In this document: one piece after another, positions 28,693-38,659 of the stretch
How positions within the stretch are numbered: position 1 is the first letter of the stretch
Layout: each line of letters begins with the position of its first letter
NCBI RefSeq assembly: GCF_018070045.1
Contig: NZ_JAGPYK010000001.1
Location: 62,001-126,000, forward strand
Length of the DNA stretch: 64,000 nucleotides
Source of the DNA: Micromonospora sp. U21
GTDB lineage: Bacteria; Actinomycetota; Actinomycetes; Mycobacteriales; Micromonosporaceae
Direction of reading: 5' to 3'
Notes under the pieces: generated by a model
What the model saw: the letters and a program-made list of their open reading frames with translations, nothing else
What the model was told of the DNA's origin: nothing
The model's database searches: none
Program-made: the position numbers and the translations under genes

Positions 28693-29873
28693 TGCGGCAC
28701 TCCGTTGAGCAGGACCTGGTGGATCAGTGGAACACCGGGCCGGTAGGCCAGGTGCAGGTACGACGGCGCTTCGAGCACGACCAGGTCGGCCCAGGCGCCG
28801 GGGGTGAGCACGCCGATGTCGTCGCGGCGCAGCGCCCGCGCGCCGCCCAGCGTCGCGGCCCGGACCGCCTCCGCCGGGGTCATCCGCATCTCGCGGACCG
28901 CCAGCGCCACACAGAACGGCATCGACGAGGTGTACGACGAGCCGGGGTTGCAGTCGGTGGCGAGCGCGACGGTGATGCCGGCGTCGAGCAGGCGGCGGGC
29001 ATCCGGGTACGGCGAGCGGGTAGAGAACTCGGCGCCGGGCAGCAGGGTCGCCACCGTGCGGGTCCCCGACCCGTCGGTGTGGGCGGTGCCGGCCAGCGCG
29101 GCCACGTCGGCGTCGCTGAGGTGGGTGCAGTGGTCGACGCTGGCCGCGTCCAGCTCCACGCCGAGCAGCACACCGGGGCCGGGGCCGAGCTGGTTGGCAT
29201 GCACCCGCACGCCCAGCCCGGCGGCCTGCCCGCAGGCCAGGATCGCCCGGGCGTGGTCGACGTCGAAGGCGCCCCGCTCGCAGAACACGTCGATCCACTT
29301 CGCGTGCGGTGCGGCGGCGGCCAGCATCGGCCCGCAGACCAGCCCGACGTAGTCGTCGGGGCGGTCGGCGTACTCGGCCGGAACCACGTGCGCGCCGAGG
29401 AAGGTGGTCTCGGCGCTGTTCTCGGCGGCGATCCGCAGCGAACGGGCCTCGTCGGCGACGGTCAGCCCGTACCCGCTCTTGATCTCCATCGTGGTCGTGC
29501 CCTGCCGCAGCGCCTCCCCGCGCAGCCGGCGCACGGTGGTGCGCAGCTCGTCGTCGGACGCGGCCCGGGTCGCGCCGACCGTGGTCCGGATGCCGCCCCC
29601 GGTGTACGGCTGGCCGGCCATCCGGGCGGCGAACTCGGCGGCCCGGTCACCGGCGAAGACCAGGTGTGCGTGGCTGTCCACGAAGCCGGGCAGCACGGCG
29701 GCCCCACCGGCGTCGACCCGCCGGTCGGCGGCGGGCGCGTATGCCGCCGGCCCGACCCAGGCCACCCGGCCCTCCTCGATGAGCACGGCGGCGTCGCGGC
29801 GGATGCCCAGCGGGCCCTCGCCGACGCCGTTGGTGACCAGCTCCCCGATGTTGTCCACCAGCAGACTGCTCAC
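28689..29873 (-). CDS. hutI: imidazolonepropionase
   Basis: 394 residues from GTG 29873. It is an amidohydrolase-superfamily enzyme with the metal motif [13 protein letters not shown] and later ligands in [18 protein letters not shown] and ATDCNPGSS. It hydrolyses 4-imidazolone-5-propionate to N-formimidoyl-L-glutamate, the third step of histidine breakdown. It overlaps hutF (GTGA) and hutH (ATGA) by four bases each, so the three are translationally coupled. Confidence 0.96.
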   Translation of the reverse strand: MSSLLVDNIGELVTNGVGEGPLGIRRDAAVLIEEGRVAWVGPAAYAPAADRRVDAGGAAVLPGFVDSHAHLVFAGDRAAEFAARMAGQPYTGGGIRTTVGATRAASDDELRTTVRRLRGEALRQGTTTMEIKSGYGLTVADEARSLRIAAENSAETTFLGAHVVPAEYADRPDDYVGLVCGPMLAAAAPHAKWIDVFCERGAFDVDHARAILACGQAAGLGVRVHANQLGPGPGVLLGVELDAASVDHCTHLSDADVAALAGTAHTDGSGTRTVATLLPGAEFSTRSPYPDARRLLDAGITVALATDCNPGSSYTSSMPFCVALAVREMRMTPAEAVRAATLGGARALRRDDIGVLTPGAWADLVVLEAPSYLHLAYRPGVPLIHQVLLNGVPQ

Positions 29874-31237
29874 GTGCGAGTCACCGCCTCGATCGAGGCC
29901 GACAGCTCGGCCGGCACGTCCACGGTCATGTGCCGGCCCTCCGCCACCACCACCCGGCCGTCCACCACGACCTGCGCGACGTCCGCCGCGCCGGCCGCGA
30001 AGAACGCGCCCACCGGCGGAACCCCAGCGGTGCGGGCACTGTCCAGCCGTACCGTGACCAGGTCGGCACGGGCGCCGCGAGCGATCCGGCCGGCGTCGGC
30101 CCAGCCCAGCGCGGCGTGCCCGGCCGAGGTGGCGGCGATCAGCAGCTCGGCGGGGGTGAAGTGACCGCGACGCCGGGTGCGCAGCCGCTCGTCCAGCTCC
30201 ACCGCCCGGGCCTCCTCGAAGAGGTCGATCACCGCGTGGCTGTCGCTGCCCAGGCTCAGCCGGATCCCCGCGTCGGCCATCTGCCGGCCCGGACCGATCC
30301 CGTCGGCGAGGTCTCGTTCCGTGGTCGGGCAGAGGCACACCCCGGTCCGGCTCTCCCCGAGCAGTGCCAGGTCACCGCTGGTCGGATGGGTGGCGTGCAC
30401 GGCGGTGGTGTCCGGCCCGAGCACGCCATGCTCGGCGAGCAGCGCGGTCGGCGTACGCCCGTGCACCGCCCGGCACTCGTCGTTCTCGGCGGGCTGCTCG
30501 GAGAGGTGCACGTGCAGCGGCGCCCGCCGGTCCCGCGCCCAGTCGGCCACCGTGCCGAGCTGGTCGGCGGGGACCGCCCGCACCGAGTGCACGGCCGCGC
30601 CGACCCGGGCGTGCCCGTCCGTCGGCTGGAACGCCGACGCCCGCTGCGCCCACCGGGCCGCGTCGCCGTCGCCGAAGCGTCGCTGCGGTCCGGCCAGGGC
30701 CCGACCGTCCACGCCGGCGGTCAGGTAGCAGGCGTCCAGCAGGGTGAGCCGGATCCCGGCGTGAGCGGCGGCCTCGACCAGCGCCACGCTCATCGCGTTC
30801 GGGTCGTCGTACGCGCCGCCGTCGGGCCGGTGGTGCAGGTAGTGGAACTCGCCGACGCAGGTGATCCCGGCCAGCGCCATCTCGGCGTAAACGGCCCGGG
30901 CGAGGGCGAGGTAGGTGTCCGGGTCCAGGCGGTCCGCGACGGCGTACATCCGGTCCCGCCAGCTCCAGAAGTCGCCCCGGCCGCCGTGGGTGCGCCCACG
31001 CAGCGCCCGGTGGAACGCGTGCGAGTGCACGTTGGACAGGCCGGGCAGGGTCAGCCCGGGCAGCGGCACGGCGTCGGCGAACACCTCGACACCGGCGGGC
31101 GGCCGACTCCCGGCGGTCAGCGGCGTCACACCGGTGATCCGCTTCCCGTCGGTCTCGATCAGCACGTCCGGCGTGGGCTCGGCGTACTCGGGCAGCCAGG
31201 CGTACTCGGCGAGCCAGCGGGTCGGGGTCACCGGCAT
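29870..31237 (-). CDS. hutF: formimidoylglutamate deiminase
   Basis: 455 residues. It is an amidohydrolase with [18 protein letters not shown], the HxH metal motif and HutF-specific Arg/His surroundings, plus [10 protein letters not shown] and [12 protein letters not shown]. It converts formimidoyl-glutamate to N-formyl-glutamate and ammonia, the five-step variant of the pathway. The ATG lies within the end of the M20 gene (10-base overlap), behind its GGAGGAG. No hutG of the arginase family is present, as expected for this variant. Confidence 0.95.
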   Translation of the reverse strand: MPVTPTRWLAEYAWLPEYAEPTPDVLIETDGKRITGVTPLTAGSRPPAGVEVFADAVPLPGLTLPGLSNVHSHAFHRALRGRTHGGRGDFWSWRDRMYAVADRLDPDTYLALARAVYAEMALAGITCVGEFHYLHHRPDGGAYDDPNAMSVALVEAAAHAGIRLTLLDACYLTAGVDGRALAGPQRRFGDGDAARWAQRASAFQPTDGHARVGAAVHSVRAVPADQLGTVADWARDRRAPLHVHLSEQPAENDECRAVHGRTPTALLAEHGVLGPDTTAVHATHPTSGDLALLGESRTGVCLCPTTERDLADGIGPGRQMADAGIRLSLGSDSHAVIDLFEEARAVELDERLRTRRRGHFTPAELLIAATSAGHAALGWADAGRIARGARADLVTVRLDSARTAGVPPVGAFFAAGAADVAQVVVDGRVVVAEGRHMTVDVPAELSASIEAVTRT

Positions 31238-32463
31238 GTCAGCTCCTCCAGGACCCGGGCCAGCGCCCGTACGCCGGCAGCGCAGTCAGCGTCGGTGGCC
31301 GCCTCGGCGGGGGAGTGCGACACCCCGGTCGGGTTACGCACGAAGAGCATCGCGGTGGGCAGGTGCGCGGCCAGCACCCCGGCGTCGTGCCCCGCGCCCG
31401 TCGGCAGCACCGGCGCCCCGAGCAGCGTGGCCAGCCGACCGGCCAGCGCGCCGTCGAAGGCGACCAGCGGGGTCACCGACTCCTCGGTCACCGTCACCGC
31501 CGTACCGTCGCGGCGGGCCCGCTCGGCGAGCTTGCCCCGCACCGCGTCGACAAGCCCGGCGAGGGTCTCCGGGTCGGCGGCCCGGGCGTCCAGCCAACCG
31601 GTCACCTTCGACGGGATGGCGTTCGTGGCGTTCGGCTCGACGGCGACCCGACCCACGGTGGCGTGCGCGCCGCGCAGCCGGGCCTCCTTGTTGGCCGCCA
31701 GCACGGTGAACGCGTAGGTGAGCATCGGGTCGCGGCGGTCCGCCATCCGGGTCGTACCCGCGTGGTTGCCCTCGCCGACGACGTCGAAGCGCCACCGGCC
31801 GTGCGGCCAGATCGCGCTGGCCACCGCGACCGGCTCGTCCGCCTCGACCAGCGCGCGGCCCTGCTCGACGTGCAGCTCCACGAAGGCGCCGAACCGGCCC
31901 AGCAGGTCCGGGCGGGCGCCCGCCGGCTGGTCGCCGAGCGCCTCGGCGAAGCTCACCCCGGCCGCGTCGCGCAGCCCGGCCGCGCGTTCGGCCGGCAGCG
32001 CCCCGCTGAGCAGCCGTGACCCCAGGCACGGTACGCCGAAGCGGGCACCCTCCTCCTCGACGAACGCGGCCAGCACCAGCGGCCGGCTCGGTGCGACGCC
32101 GGCGGCCCGCAGCTCGTCCACGGCGAGGAACGCGCTGACGATGCCGAGCGGCCCGTCGTACGCCCCGCCGTGCGGCACCGAGTCGAAGTGGCTGCCGGTC
32201 AGCACCGCGTCCCCGGTCTCCGGGTCGCCCCAGTGGGCGAACAGGTTGCCGTTGCCGTCCTCGGTGACCGGCAGGCCGCGCCGGTCAGCCTGGGACCGGA
32301 ACCAGGTCCGCAGCTCCAACTCGGGCTCGGTCAACGCGTAGCGCAGGTAGCCACCGCTGCCCGCGTCCCGCCCGACCGGCGCGATCTCGTCCCACAGCTC
32401 CCGAAACCTGTTAGGAAGGGACCCTTCTACAACAAAATCCGATAACAAGGGGCCCTTCCTCAC
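31228..32463 (-). CDS. M20 amidohydrolase (allantoate amidohydrolase-like), probable N-formylglutamate deformylase
   Basis: 411 residues of the M20 peptidase / allantoate amidohydrolase family. Metal ligands are in [27 protein letters not shown] and [12 protein letters not shown], and the late HSPAEA supplies the last His. Its place between hutU and hutF suggests it finishes the pathway by hydrolysing N-formyl-glutamate to glutamate and formate; this is inference from context. GTG 32463 overlaps the hutU stop (GTGA). Codons 2-17 are exactly the 48-bp dispersed repeat 32413-32460, and family-like sequence begins at [10 protein letters not shown]. There is no other ATG or GTG nearby, though a TTG lies inside the repeat. 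Confidence 0.85.
   Translation of the reverse strand: MRKGPLLSDFVVEGSLPNRFRELWDEIAPVGRDAGSGGYLRYALTEPELELRTWFRSQADRRGLPVTEDGNGNLFAHWGDPETGDAVLTGSHFDSVPHGGAYDGPLGIVSAFLAVDELRAAGVAPSRPLVLAAFVEEEGARFGVPCLGSRLLSGALPAERAAGLRDAAGVSFAEALGDQPAGARPDLLGRFGAFVELHVEQGRALVEADEPVAVASAIWPHGRWRFDVVGEGNHAGTTRMADRRDPMLTYAFTVLAANKEARLRGAHATVGRVAVEPNATNAIPSKVTGWLDARAADPETLAGLVDAVRGKLAERARRDGTAVTVTEESVTPLVAFDGALAGRLATLLGAPVLPTGAGHDAGVLAAHLPTAMLFVRNPTGVSHSPAEAATDADCAAGVRALARVLEELTCR
32413..32460 (-). repeat. 48-bp dispersed palindromic repeat, copy A
   Basis: The element reads, on the minus strand, AGGAAGGG ... CCTTGTTA, a 14-base variable centre, then AGAAGGGTCCCTTCCT. Its ends are inverted copies of AGGAAGGG/CCCTTCCT. 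Copy B at 59029-59076 has the same length and ends. This copy begins immediately behind the hutU TGA and lies inside the M20 reading frame. Confidence 0.9.
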
Positions 32464-34109
32464 TGCTCGGTCATCGGGACGCGGACGTCGGTGCGGTCGG
32501 CGACCTCGCGGGCGATGTCGTAGCCGGCGTCGACGTGCCGGATCACGCCCATCGCCGGGTCGTTGGTGAGCACCCGTTCGATCTTCTGCCCGGCCAGCGC
32601 GGTGCCGTCGGCCACGCAGACCTGCCCGGCGTGGATCGACCGGCCGATGCCCACCCCGCCACCGTGGTGGATGGACACCCAGGAGGCGCCGCTGGCCGTG
32701 TTGACCAGCGCGTTGAGCAGCGGCCAGTCGGCGATCGCGTCAGAACCGTCGGCCATCGCCTCGGTCTCCCGGTACGGGCTGGCCACGCTGCCGGCGTCCA
32801 GGTGGTCCCGGCCGATGACGAGCGGGGCGGAGAGTTCTCCGGAGGCGACCATCTCGTTGAACCGCACGCCCGCCTTGTCCCGTTCGCCGTAACCGAGCCA
32901 GCAGATCCGGGCCGGTAGGCCCTGGAACGCGACCCGCTCGCCGGCCAGCCGGATCCACCGGGCCAGCGACTCGTTCTCCGGGAACAACTCCAGGATGGCC
33001 CGGTCGGTGGCGGCGATGTCCTTCGGGTCGCCGGAGAGTGCCGCCCACCGGAACGGGCCCTTGCCCTCGGAGAACAGCGGCCGGATGTACGCCGGCACGA
33101 AGCCGGGAAAGTCGAAGGCGCGCTGGTAGCCGGCGAGCTGCGCCTCGCCCCGGATCGAGTTGCCATAGTCGAAGACCTCCGCGCCCGCGTCGAGGAAGCC
33201 GACCATCGCCGCCACGTGCCGGGCCATCGATGCGCGGGCCCGGTCGGTGAACTCGGCCGGCTTCGCCGCCGCGTAGTCCCGGGCGTCGGCCAGCTCCACC
33301 CCCACCGGCAGGTACGACAGCGGGTCGTGCGCGCTGGTCTGATCGGTCACGATGTCGATCTCCACGCCCCTCACCAGCAGCTCGGGGAAGACCACCGCCG
33401 CGTTGCCGACCACGCCGACGGAGAGCGCCCGCCGGTCCCGCTTCGCGGCGAGCACCCGCTGCACCGCGTCGTCCAGCGAGTCGGCCACCTCGTCCAGGTA
33501 GCGGTCGTGCACCCGGCGGTCGAGGCGGGTCCGGTCCACGTCCACGATCAGGCAGACACCGCCGTTCATGGTGACGGCGAGCGGCTGCGCACCGCCCATT
33601 CCGCCGCAGCCGGCGGTCAGCGTCAGCGTGCCCGCGAGGGTGTCCCCGAACCGCTTCGCGGCGACCGCGGCGAACGTCTCGTAGGTGCCCTGGAGGATGC
33701 CCTGTGTGCCAATGTAGATCCACGAGCCGGCCGTCATCTGGCCGTACATCGTCAGACCGAGCTGCTCCAGCCGGCGGAACTCCGGCCAGGTCGCCCAGTC
33801 GCCGACCAGGTTGGAGTTGGCCAGCAGCACCCGGGGCGCCCACTCGTGCGTACGCAGCACGCCGACCGGTCGGCCGGACTGCACCAGCATCGTCTCGTCC
33901 TCGCGCAGGTCGGTCAGCGTGCGGACCAGCGCGTGGTACGACGGCCAGTCCCGCGCCGCCTTGCCGGTGCCGCCGTAGACGACCAGGTCGTCGGGGCGTT
34001 CGGCCACCTCGGGGTCGAGGTTGTTCATGAGCATCCGCAGGGCGGCCTCCTGCGGCCAACCGCGGGCGGTGAGCTCGCTGCCCCGTGCGGCACGTATGGG
34101 CTGGGTCAT
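32460..34109 (-). CDS. hutU: urocanate hydratase
   Basis: 549 residues from ATG 34109, seven bases after GGAGGA; the frame is open to 34130, but that start has no support. Urocanase features include [13 protein letters not shown] start ([10 protein letters not shown]), [36 protein letters not shown] of the NAD+ site, the active-site Cys region [13 protein letters not shown], and [18 protein letters not shown]. It uses tightly bound NAD+ to convert urocanate to imidazolone propionate. It is first in the operon, 18 bases after the regulator gene. Confidence 0.97.
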   Translation of the reverse strand: MTQPIRAARGSELTARGWPQEAALRMLMNNLDPEVAERPDDLVVYGGTGKAARDWPSYHALVRTLTDLREDETMLVQSGRPVGVLRTHEWAPRVLLANSNLVGDWATWPEFRRLEQLGLTMYGQMTAGSWIYIGTQGILQGTYETFAAVAAKRFGDTLAGTLTLTAGCGGMGGAQPLAVTMNGGVCLIVDVDRTRLDRRVHDRYLDEVADSLDDAVQRVLAAKRDRRALSVGVVGNAAVVFPELLVRGVEIDIVTDQTSAHDPLSYLPVGVELADARDYAAAKPAEFTDRARASMARHVAAMVGFLDAGAEVFDYGNSIRGEAQLAGYQRAFDFPGFVPAYIRPLFSEGKGPFRWAALSGDPKDIAATDRAILELFPENESLARWIRLAGERVAFQGLPARICWLGYGERDKAGVRFNEMVASGELSAPLVIGRDHLDAGSVASPYRETEAMADGSDAIADWPLLNALVNTASGASWVSIHHGGGVGIGRSIHAGQVCVADGTALAGQKIERVLTNDPAMGVIRHVDAGYDIAREVADRTDVRVPMTEQ

Positions 34110-34126
34110 CTCTGATCTCCTCCGGG

Positions 34127-34978
34127 TCATCCGAGGAACAACTGTCGGCGGGCCGCGGAGGCTTCGAACGCCTCCAGCCGGCGCTGGGTGTCGGCCGGCG
34201 CGGCGTCGCAGATTGCCTGCAACAGCACCATGGCCAGGGTCATCGGGGCGGTGTGCAGGTCGAAGACGAGCTGGGCGCCGACCGCGGCGGGCAGCACCAC
34301 GTCGGCGTGCTCGGTGGCCGGGCTGACCGGCGAGTCGGTGATCGCCACCACGGTCAACCCGGCGGACCGCGCGTCGCGCAGCGCGTCCAGGGTCTCCCGG
34401 GGGTAGCGGGGCAGCACGAAGGCCAGGACCGCCGAGGCGCCAGCCTCGGCGGCCTGCTCCAGGCGGTCGGCGAGCAGGCTGCCACCGTCGTCGAGCACCC
34501 GCACGTCCGGGTGCACCTTGGCGGCGAAGTAGGCGAAGTACGCGGCCAGCGGCGCGGCGGCGCGCAGGCCGAGCACCGGCAGCGGGCGGCTGGCGGCGAG
34601 CAGCCGACCGGTCTCGGCAATCCGGTCCCGGTCGGCGAGCTGACCGGCGAGCCGGTCCAGGTTGCCCATCTCGGCGCGGACCGCCTGCTGGAGTTCGTTG
34701 CCGGCGTCCGCCGGTCCGCCGGGCGCCGCGGTGGTGAGGTCGCGCAACCGACGGCGCAGCGCCGGGTAACCGTCGTGGCCGAGCGCGACGGCGAACCGGG
34801 TGACCGACGGCTGGCTGACCCCGGCCAGTTCGGCCACCTCGGCCGCGGACAGGTACGCCACGGCGGGGGCGTGCTGCACCAGGCAGTGCGCGATCCGACG
34901 CTGGGTCGGGGTGAGCCGCACGCCGTGGAACAGGTCGAGCACCCGCTCGGTGGGCGCGGCGACAACTCCTTCATTCAC
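34127..34978 (-). CDS. MurR/RpiR-family transcriptional regulator
   Basis: 283 residues. The N-terminal RpiR helix-turn-helix ([16 protein letters not shown] ... [25 protein letters not shown]) is followed by a SIS sugar-isomerase-like effector domain ([22 protein letters not shown] and [11 protein letters not shown]). It is the promoter-proximal gene of the hut operon and likely controls it, in place of the HutC repressor used by proteobacteria. The effector is unknown. A perfect TTTCAT/ATGAAA inverted repeat lies 16-29 bases before its start, a good candidate for its own operator. Confidence 0.9.
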   Translation of the reverse strand: MNEGVVAAPTERVLDLFHGVRLTPTQRRIAHCLVQHAPAVAYLSAAEVAELAGVSQPSVTRFAVALGHDGYPALRRRLRDLTTAAPGGPADAGNELQQAVRAEMGNLDRLAGQLADRDRIAETGRLLAASRPLPVLGLRAAAPLAAYFAYFAAKVHPDVRVLDDGGSLLADRLEQAAEAGASAVLAFVLPRYPRETLDALRDARSAGLTVVAITDSPVSPATEHADVVLPAAVGAQLVFDLHTAPMTLAMVLLQAICDAAPADTQRRLEAFEASAARRQLFLG

Positions 34979-34993
34979 GCTGTGACTCTATGC

Positions 34994-35007
34994 ATGAAAA
35001 CTTTCAT
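34994..35007. promoter_or_regulatory. candidate RpiR operator of the hut operon
   Basis: ATGAAA (34994-34999) and TTTCAT (35002-35007) form a perfect inverted repeat with a two-base spacer, in an AT-rich patch just upstream of the regulator start. Position suggests autoregulation together with the downstream hut genes. Confidence 0.6.
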
Positions 35008-35171
35008 AGGGCAAGCGCCCTGATCGGTGCCTCAGGACGGGAAAGCCGCTGCGCCGGCCTGCCGAACCGCCCAGAAAGGAGCGCCAGCGGCTGTCGATCG
35101 TACGACCGTCGGGCGGCTGTGGTCGCAGCTTCTCTGTACTATCCGCACGGCGGTTGAGTAGAGGAGTGCGC

Positions 35172-37169
35172 ATGCAGTCGGTCGGCCCCTACAGGTTCAC
35201 CCACATGCTGGGCACCTGCCCCGCCGGAAAGGCGTGGGCCGCCGTCGACGGGCAGGGCCGATTCGTCACGATCGCTGTGCTGGACGCCGCCGCCGTGAAC
35301 ACTCCGGGCTGGCGGGAAGCCTTCGCGGGCACCGCCACCGGCTTGTCCCAGGCGCCGGACGGCCTCGCCTTCGAGTACGCCGATTTCTCCGCCGCGGAAC
35401 CGTGGGTGGCCTATCCGGCGGAGGCTGGTCCGGGCGCGGAGCGGCTGTTCCGTGCGCTCGGCCAGGAATACCAACCCGTACCCACGAATCCCGGGCCCGT
35501 CCCGCCGCGGCCCGTCTCGTCGGTCCCGTCGTCGGCGCCGCCGGTCTCTGCCGTCCCGCACCCGGTCTCCGGCGTGCCGGACGCGGTCTCCGGCCCGCCC
35601 GCGCCGACCTCGGGGGTGCCGGTTTCCGCGGTGCCTCAACCGACGTCCGGTGTCCCGCACGCGCCGTGGGCGTTGTACGGCGATCCTGTCGTGCTACCTC
35701 CGGTCGCCGCGGACCCCGGTCTCGACCAGGATGCCGAGCCGGCCGACGGGGCCGCCCGCGAGCCAGACCCCGTTCCCGTGCCGCAGCCGGCCCCCGTGAC
35801 GGCGCCGACGTTGGCGCCCGATCCGTTCGCCGCCCCGGTACGCCGAATTCAGCCCTCGCCGCCGTCGAAGCGCCGTACCGGTTCGTGGGTCCTCGTGGTC
35901 GCGCTCGTCCTGGTGCTCGTCGGCGCCGGTGGGGGCGTCGCGGCCTGGACGATGTCGGGAGGCGACGACCCCTCGCGGGCCCCGTCGCCCACCATCGGGG
36001 ACGGCGCCGGGTTCCCGACGGCGTCGCCATCGAACCCGGTGTTCAGGCCGTGGACGCAGTTCGCGCCGTACAGTCCGCAGGAGCGCGCACTGGCGGTGGC
36101 CTCGCCCTCGCTGGTATTCCTGGAGGCGGTCTTCACCGGCTACCTACGGGACAGCGCCACCAACAAGCCCCTACGGTCGAGGCCGATCAGCTTCAACCGC
36201 CGGTGCAGCGGATTCCTGGTCACCTCGACGGGGCACGTGCTCACCAGCGCCTCCTGCGTCAAGCCGACCGAGGAGAGCGCCCGCCAGGTCGCCCTGGACG
36301 CCGTCGCCCGGATGCTCGTGCGGGAGAAGAAACTGACGGCCGCGCAGGTGCAGGGCTACGTCACGACCAACCTGGGGAAGACCCGGTTCACCGGCGTCGA
36401 TTCGGGTACGGAACCGGGTGTCCAGCTGTTCGGGCAGCTGAACACGGCGCGTAGCAACGCCCCCGAGGGGCCGGCCATCCCGGGTCAGGTGGTGGCGGCC
36501 TCGGCTGCCGACGGGAGCAACGTAGCGCTGGTGAAACTGTCCCGGGACAAGCTTCCCGCGGCGGAACTCGGTCCGGGCGAACTGGCGACCGGCTCGTCGC
36601 TGTTGGTGGTGGGGTTCAGCACCGACGACGTCGACACCCGCACCGCCACCTACGTGCCGCGCGCGAAGGCGGTGGCCATCACGGACGCCGGTCGACGGGG
36701 GCCGGCGACCATCTACCGGATCAATGGTGACGTGGGCCGGGTCTCGCACGGGGGGGTCGTGCTCGATCCGGGTGGCCGGGTGGTCGGCATGGTCGACCAG
36801 GACCAGGCCCGACCGGACCGGGCGAACCGGGTGGTCGTGCCGTCCGCCGCGCTGTCGACCCTGCTCGCCGACGCTGGGGTCCGCAACGAGCTCAGTGACA
36901 CCGACCGGCTGTACCGCAGCGGGCTCGACGCGTACTTCGCGGGGGATCCGTCGACAGCGGTCACCCGACTCGACGCGGTGGCAGGCGCGGTGCCGGCCAA
37001 CCTCCTCGCCCAGGTGTACCGCCAGAACGCCGCCGAACGCCAGCGACTGGAGGGCACGCCGCAGAAGCGGTCGGCGGAGGTCACCCCGTTGCTCGCGGGG
37101 TCACTCGGTGCGTTGCTGGTCGGCCTCGTCGTCCTGACGTTCGTGCTCGTTCGTCGTCGGCGCGGTTGA
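35172..37169 (+). CDS. membrane protein: kinase N-lobe-like remnant plus degenerate trypsin-like domain
   Basis: 665 residues from ATG 35172, five bases after GAGGAG. Residues 1-100 resemble the N-lobe of an actinobacterial Ser/Thr kinase (VGPYRFTHMLG, then a VTIAVLD strand), but the ATP-binding Lys is replaced by Ala and no C-lobe follows. A Pro/Val/Ser-rich linker (about 105-235) leads to a membrane helix (about 240-262). Outside the membrane, residues about 320-600 look like a trypsin/HtrA fold. The catalytic His loop reads VLTSASCV and the Ser loop reads RVSHGGVV, so both catalytic residues are absent. A second membrane helix (about 640-662) ends the chain. The role is likely binding or scaffolding, not catalysis. 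Confidence 0.7.
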   Translation: MQSVGPYRFTHMLGTCPAGKAWAAVDGQGRFVTIAVLDAAAVNTPGWREAFAGTATGLSQAPDGLAFEYADFSAAEPWVAYPAEAGPGAERLFRALGQEYQPVPTNPGPVPPRPVSSVPSSAPPVSAVPHPVSGVPDAVSGPPAPTSGVPVSAVPQPTSGVPHAPWALYGDPVVLPPVAADPGLDQDAEPADGAAREPDPVPVPQPAPVTAPTLAPDPFAAPVRRIQPSPPSKRRTGSWVLVVALVLVLVGAGGGVAAWTMSGGDDPSRAPSPTIGDGAGFPTASPSNPVFRPWTQFAPYSPQERALAVASPSLVFLEAVFTGYLRDSATNKPLRSRPISFNRRCSGFLVTSTGHVLTSASCVKPTEESARQVALDAVARMLVREKKLTAAQVQGYVTTNLGKTRFTGVDSGTEPGVQLFGQLNTARSNAPEGPAIPGQVVAASAADGSNVALVKLSRDKLPAAELGPGELATGSSLLVVGFSTDDVDTRTATYVPRAKAVAITDAGRRGPATIYRINGDVGRVSHGGVVLDPGGRVVGMVDQDQARPDRANRVVVPSAALSTLLADAGVRNELSDTDRLYRSGLDAYFAGDPSTAVTRLDAVAGAVPANLLAQVYRQNAAERQRLEGTPQKRSAEVTPLLAGSLGALLVGLVVLTFVLVRRRRG

Positions 37170-37675
37170 CCGGCGGCTCGGCGGGCGGCTGGACGGCATG
37201 TTGCCCGGACAACTCCACGTCTTGCCGCGTTAATGGTCATTTCGCTGTTACTGCACTGATAAAACAACCATGTCGCCGAAAAGATCCAACGTTCGGCCAA
37301 AGTAGATTCGACCGGAAGGCGGCCCGGCGGCCCGCTGGCTTGGCGGAGTGTCCAATCCATTCCCGATCGGCGGCCTGAGCAGCGGAATCTCTACAGGAGT
37401 ATCGCTTTGTGACCATCAACGTGGTGGTCTGACAGATGGTGGTGTGCCGGTTCGGCGATCGCTATACTCCGACTTGTTGCGCGATGGATCTTCATTGTTG
37501 TCGATCAGGGGAAGGGTCCTACGAACGCGTCGCCGACAAATGTCGCTGCAGATGGTGACTTTCATGGGGGTGGCGAAGGTATGGACGTGTGGGAGCAAGC
37601 TGCTGCGTCGACTGGTGCGGCTGTTGAGCCAGGTCGCCCTGGTGGCCGAGGTGGGCTGCGAAACGGCTTCCGTCC
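37170..37675. other. long AT-richer leader region before the GT2 gene
   Basis: About 500 bases with clearly lower GC than the flanks from about 37230 to 37560, usual for a promoter region or acquired DNA. A TATACT (37463-37468) could be a -10 element, but no good -35 is spaced with it. At 37581-37679 a 32-codon ORF (MDVWEQAAAS...) ends in a TGA that overlaps the GTG start of the GT2 gene. No larger gene is supported. Confidence 0.5.
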
Positions 37676-38659
37676 GTGACGAGCCACCCTCCCTTCCCGA
37701 TTTCTTCCTTGCGCGATCCTGCCGGCAGCCCCGCTCCGTCCGGCTACGGCCCACGACTGTCGAACATCGACGCGCCGACCGAGCCGATGATGCCGGCCGT
37801 CATGTCGCCGAACCTCTCGGCGACGCCGAACATCGACGCGCCCACCCTCCCGTCGATGCGTGCGGTGGAACCGGTGACCCCCGCGTTCTCCGTGTGCATC
37901 GCCGTTCGTGACCGGCCGCAGCTGCTGGTGAAATCCATCCAGAGCGTGCTCGCCGGCAGCTTCGGCGACTTCGAGATCGTCGTCGTGGACGACGGTTCCG
38001 CCGTACCCGTCCGCGAGGGTCTGGCCGAGGCGCGCCTGCTGGACGACCGGCGGATCCGCGTCGTCCGGCAGCAGCCCACCGGAATCAGCGCGGCACGCAA
38101 CGCGGCGCTCCGCGTCGCGCGCGGCAGGTTCGTCACCGTCCTCGATTCGGACGACGAGCTGAGCCCGGACGGTCTGGCCCGGATCCACGGCTTTCTCGCC
38201 CGTACCGGCGCGCGCTGGGTCTACACGGACTACGAGGAGCGTGTCGGAGGGTCAGCGAAGGTCATCAGGCTTCCCTCCTACCCGACCCCGCGCCGGATGC
38301 TCTGGTCTGTGCTGACCCGACCGCGGCTGCCCTTCAAGCACTCGGGCATGTCCATCGATCGGCAACTGCTTGTGCAGCTCGGCGGGTATGACGAGCGGAT
38401 GCCGATCAAGGTGGATGTCGAGCTGGTGCTGCGCGCGCTCAGCAACGGCGTGCACCTGCAGCGCCTCGACCACCCGGTGGTCGTGTTCCACCGGCACGGC
38501 GGCAGCATCAGCCGGCGTCGCCTCGCCGGCCTCGCCGCCTGGCACAGAATGATCAGGAGATACAGCAGACCGCGCGTTCCGGGTCTCGCCCTGACCGTCG
38601 TTGGGGTGCGTGCGGTCAGCGAGCTCGGCAAGTGGTTGGTCACGGCCATCGGAAAGTGA
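37676..38659 (+). CDS. family 2 glycosyltransferase with repeat-bearing N-terminus
   Basis: Up to 327 residues from GTG 37676, which overlaps the stop of a 32-codon upstream ORF. ATGs at 37788 and 37791 are alternative starts. The GT-A fold shows FSVCIAVRDRP, IVVVDDGS, GISAARNAALR and TVLDSDDELS (the DxD metal site), then KHSGMSIDRQLLVQLGGYDE. It probably adds a sugar to the polysaccharide repeat unit at the inner membrane face. The first 65 residues precede the fold and contain an imperfect repeat, NIDAPTEPMMPAV and NIDAPTLPSMRAV, unusual for the family. Confidence 0.85.
   Translation: MTSHPPFPISSLRDPAGSPAPSGYGPRLSNIDAPTEPMMPAVMSPNLSATPNIDAPTLPSMRAVEPVTPAFSVCIAVRDRPQLLVKSIQSVLAGSFGDFEIVVVDDGSAVPVREGLAEARLLDDRRIRVVRQQPTGISAARNAALRVARGRFVTVLDSDDELSPDGLARIHGFLARTGARWVYTDYEERVGGSAKVIRLPSYPTPRRMLWSVLTRPRLPFKHSGMSIDRQLLVQLGGYDERMPIKVDVELVLRALSNGVHLQRLDHPVVVFHRHGGSISRRRLAGLAAWHRMIRRYSRPRVPGLALTVVGVRAVSELGKWLVTAIGK

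Noticed and set aside
28692..29298. N-terminal extension that would fuse extra sequence to hutH
   Set aside because: The extra 200 residues are an Arg/Pro-rich shadow of hutI; HutH homology starts at ATG 28692, which overlaps the hutI stop.
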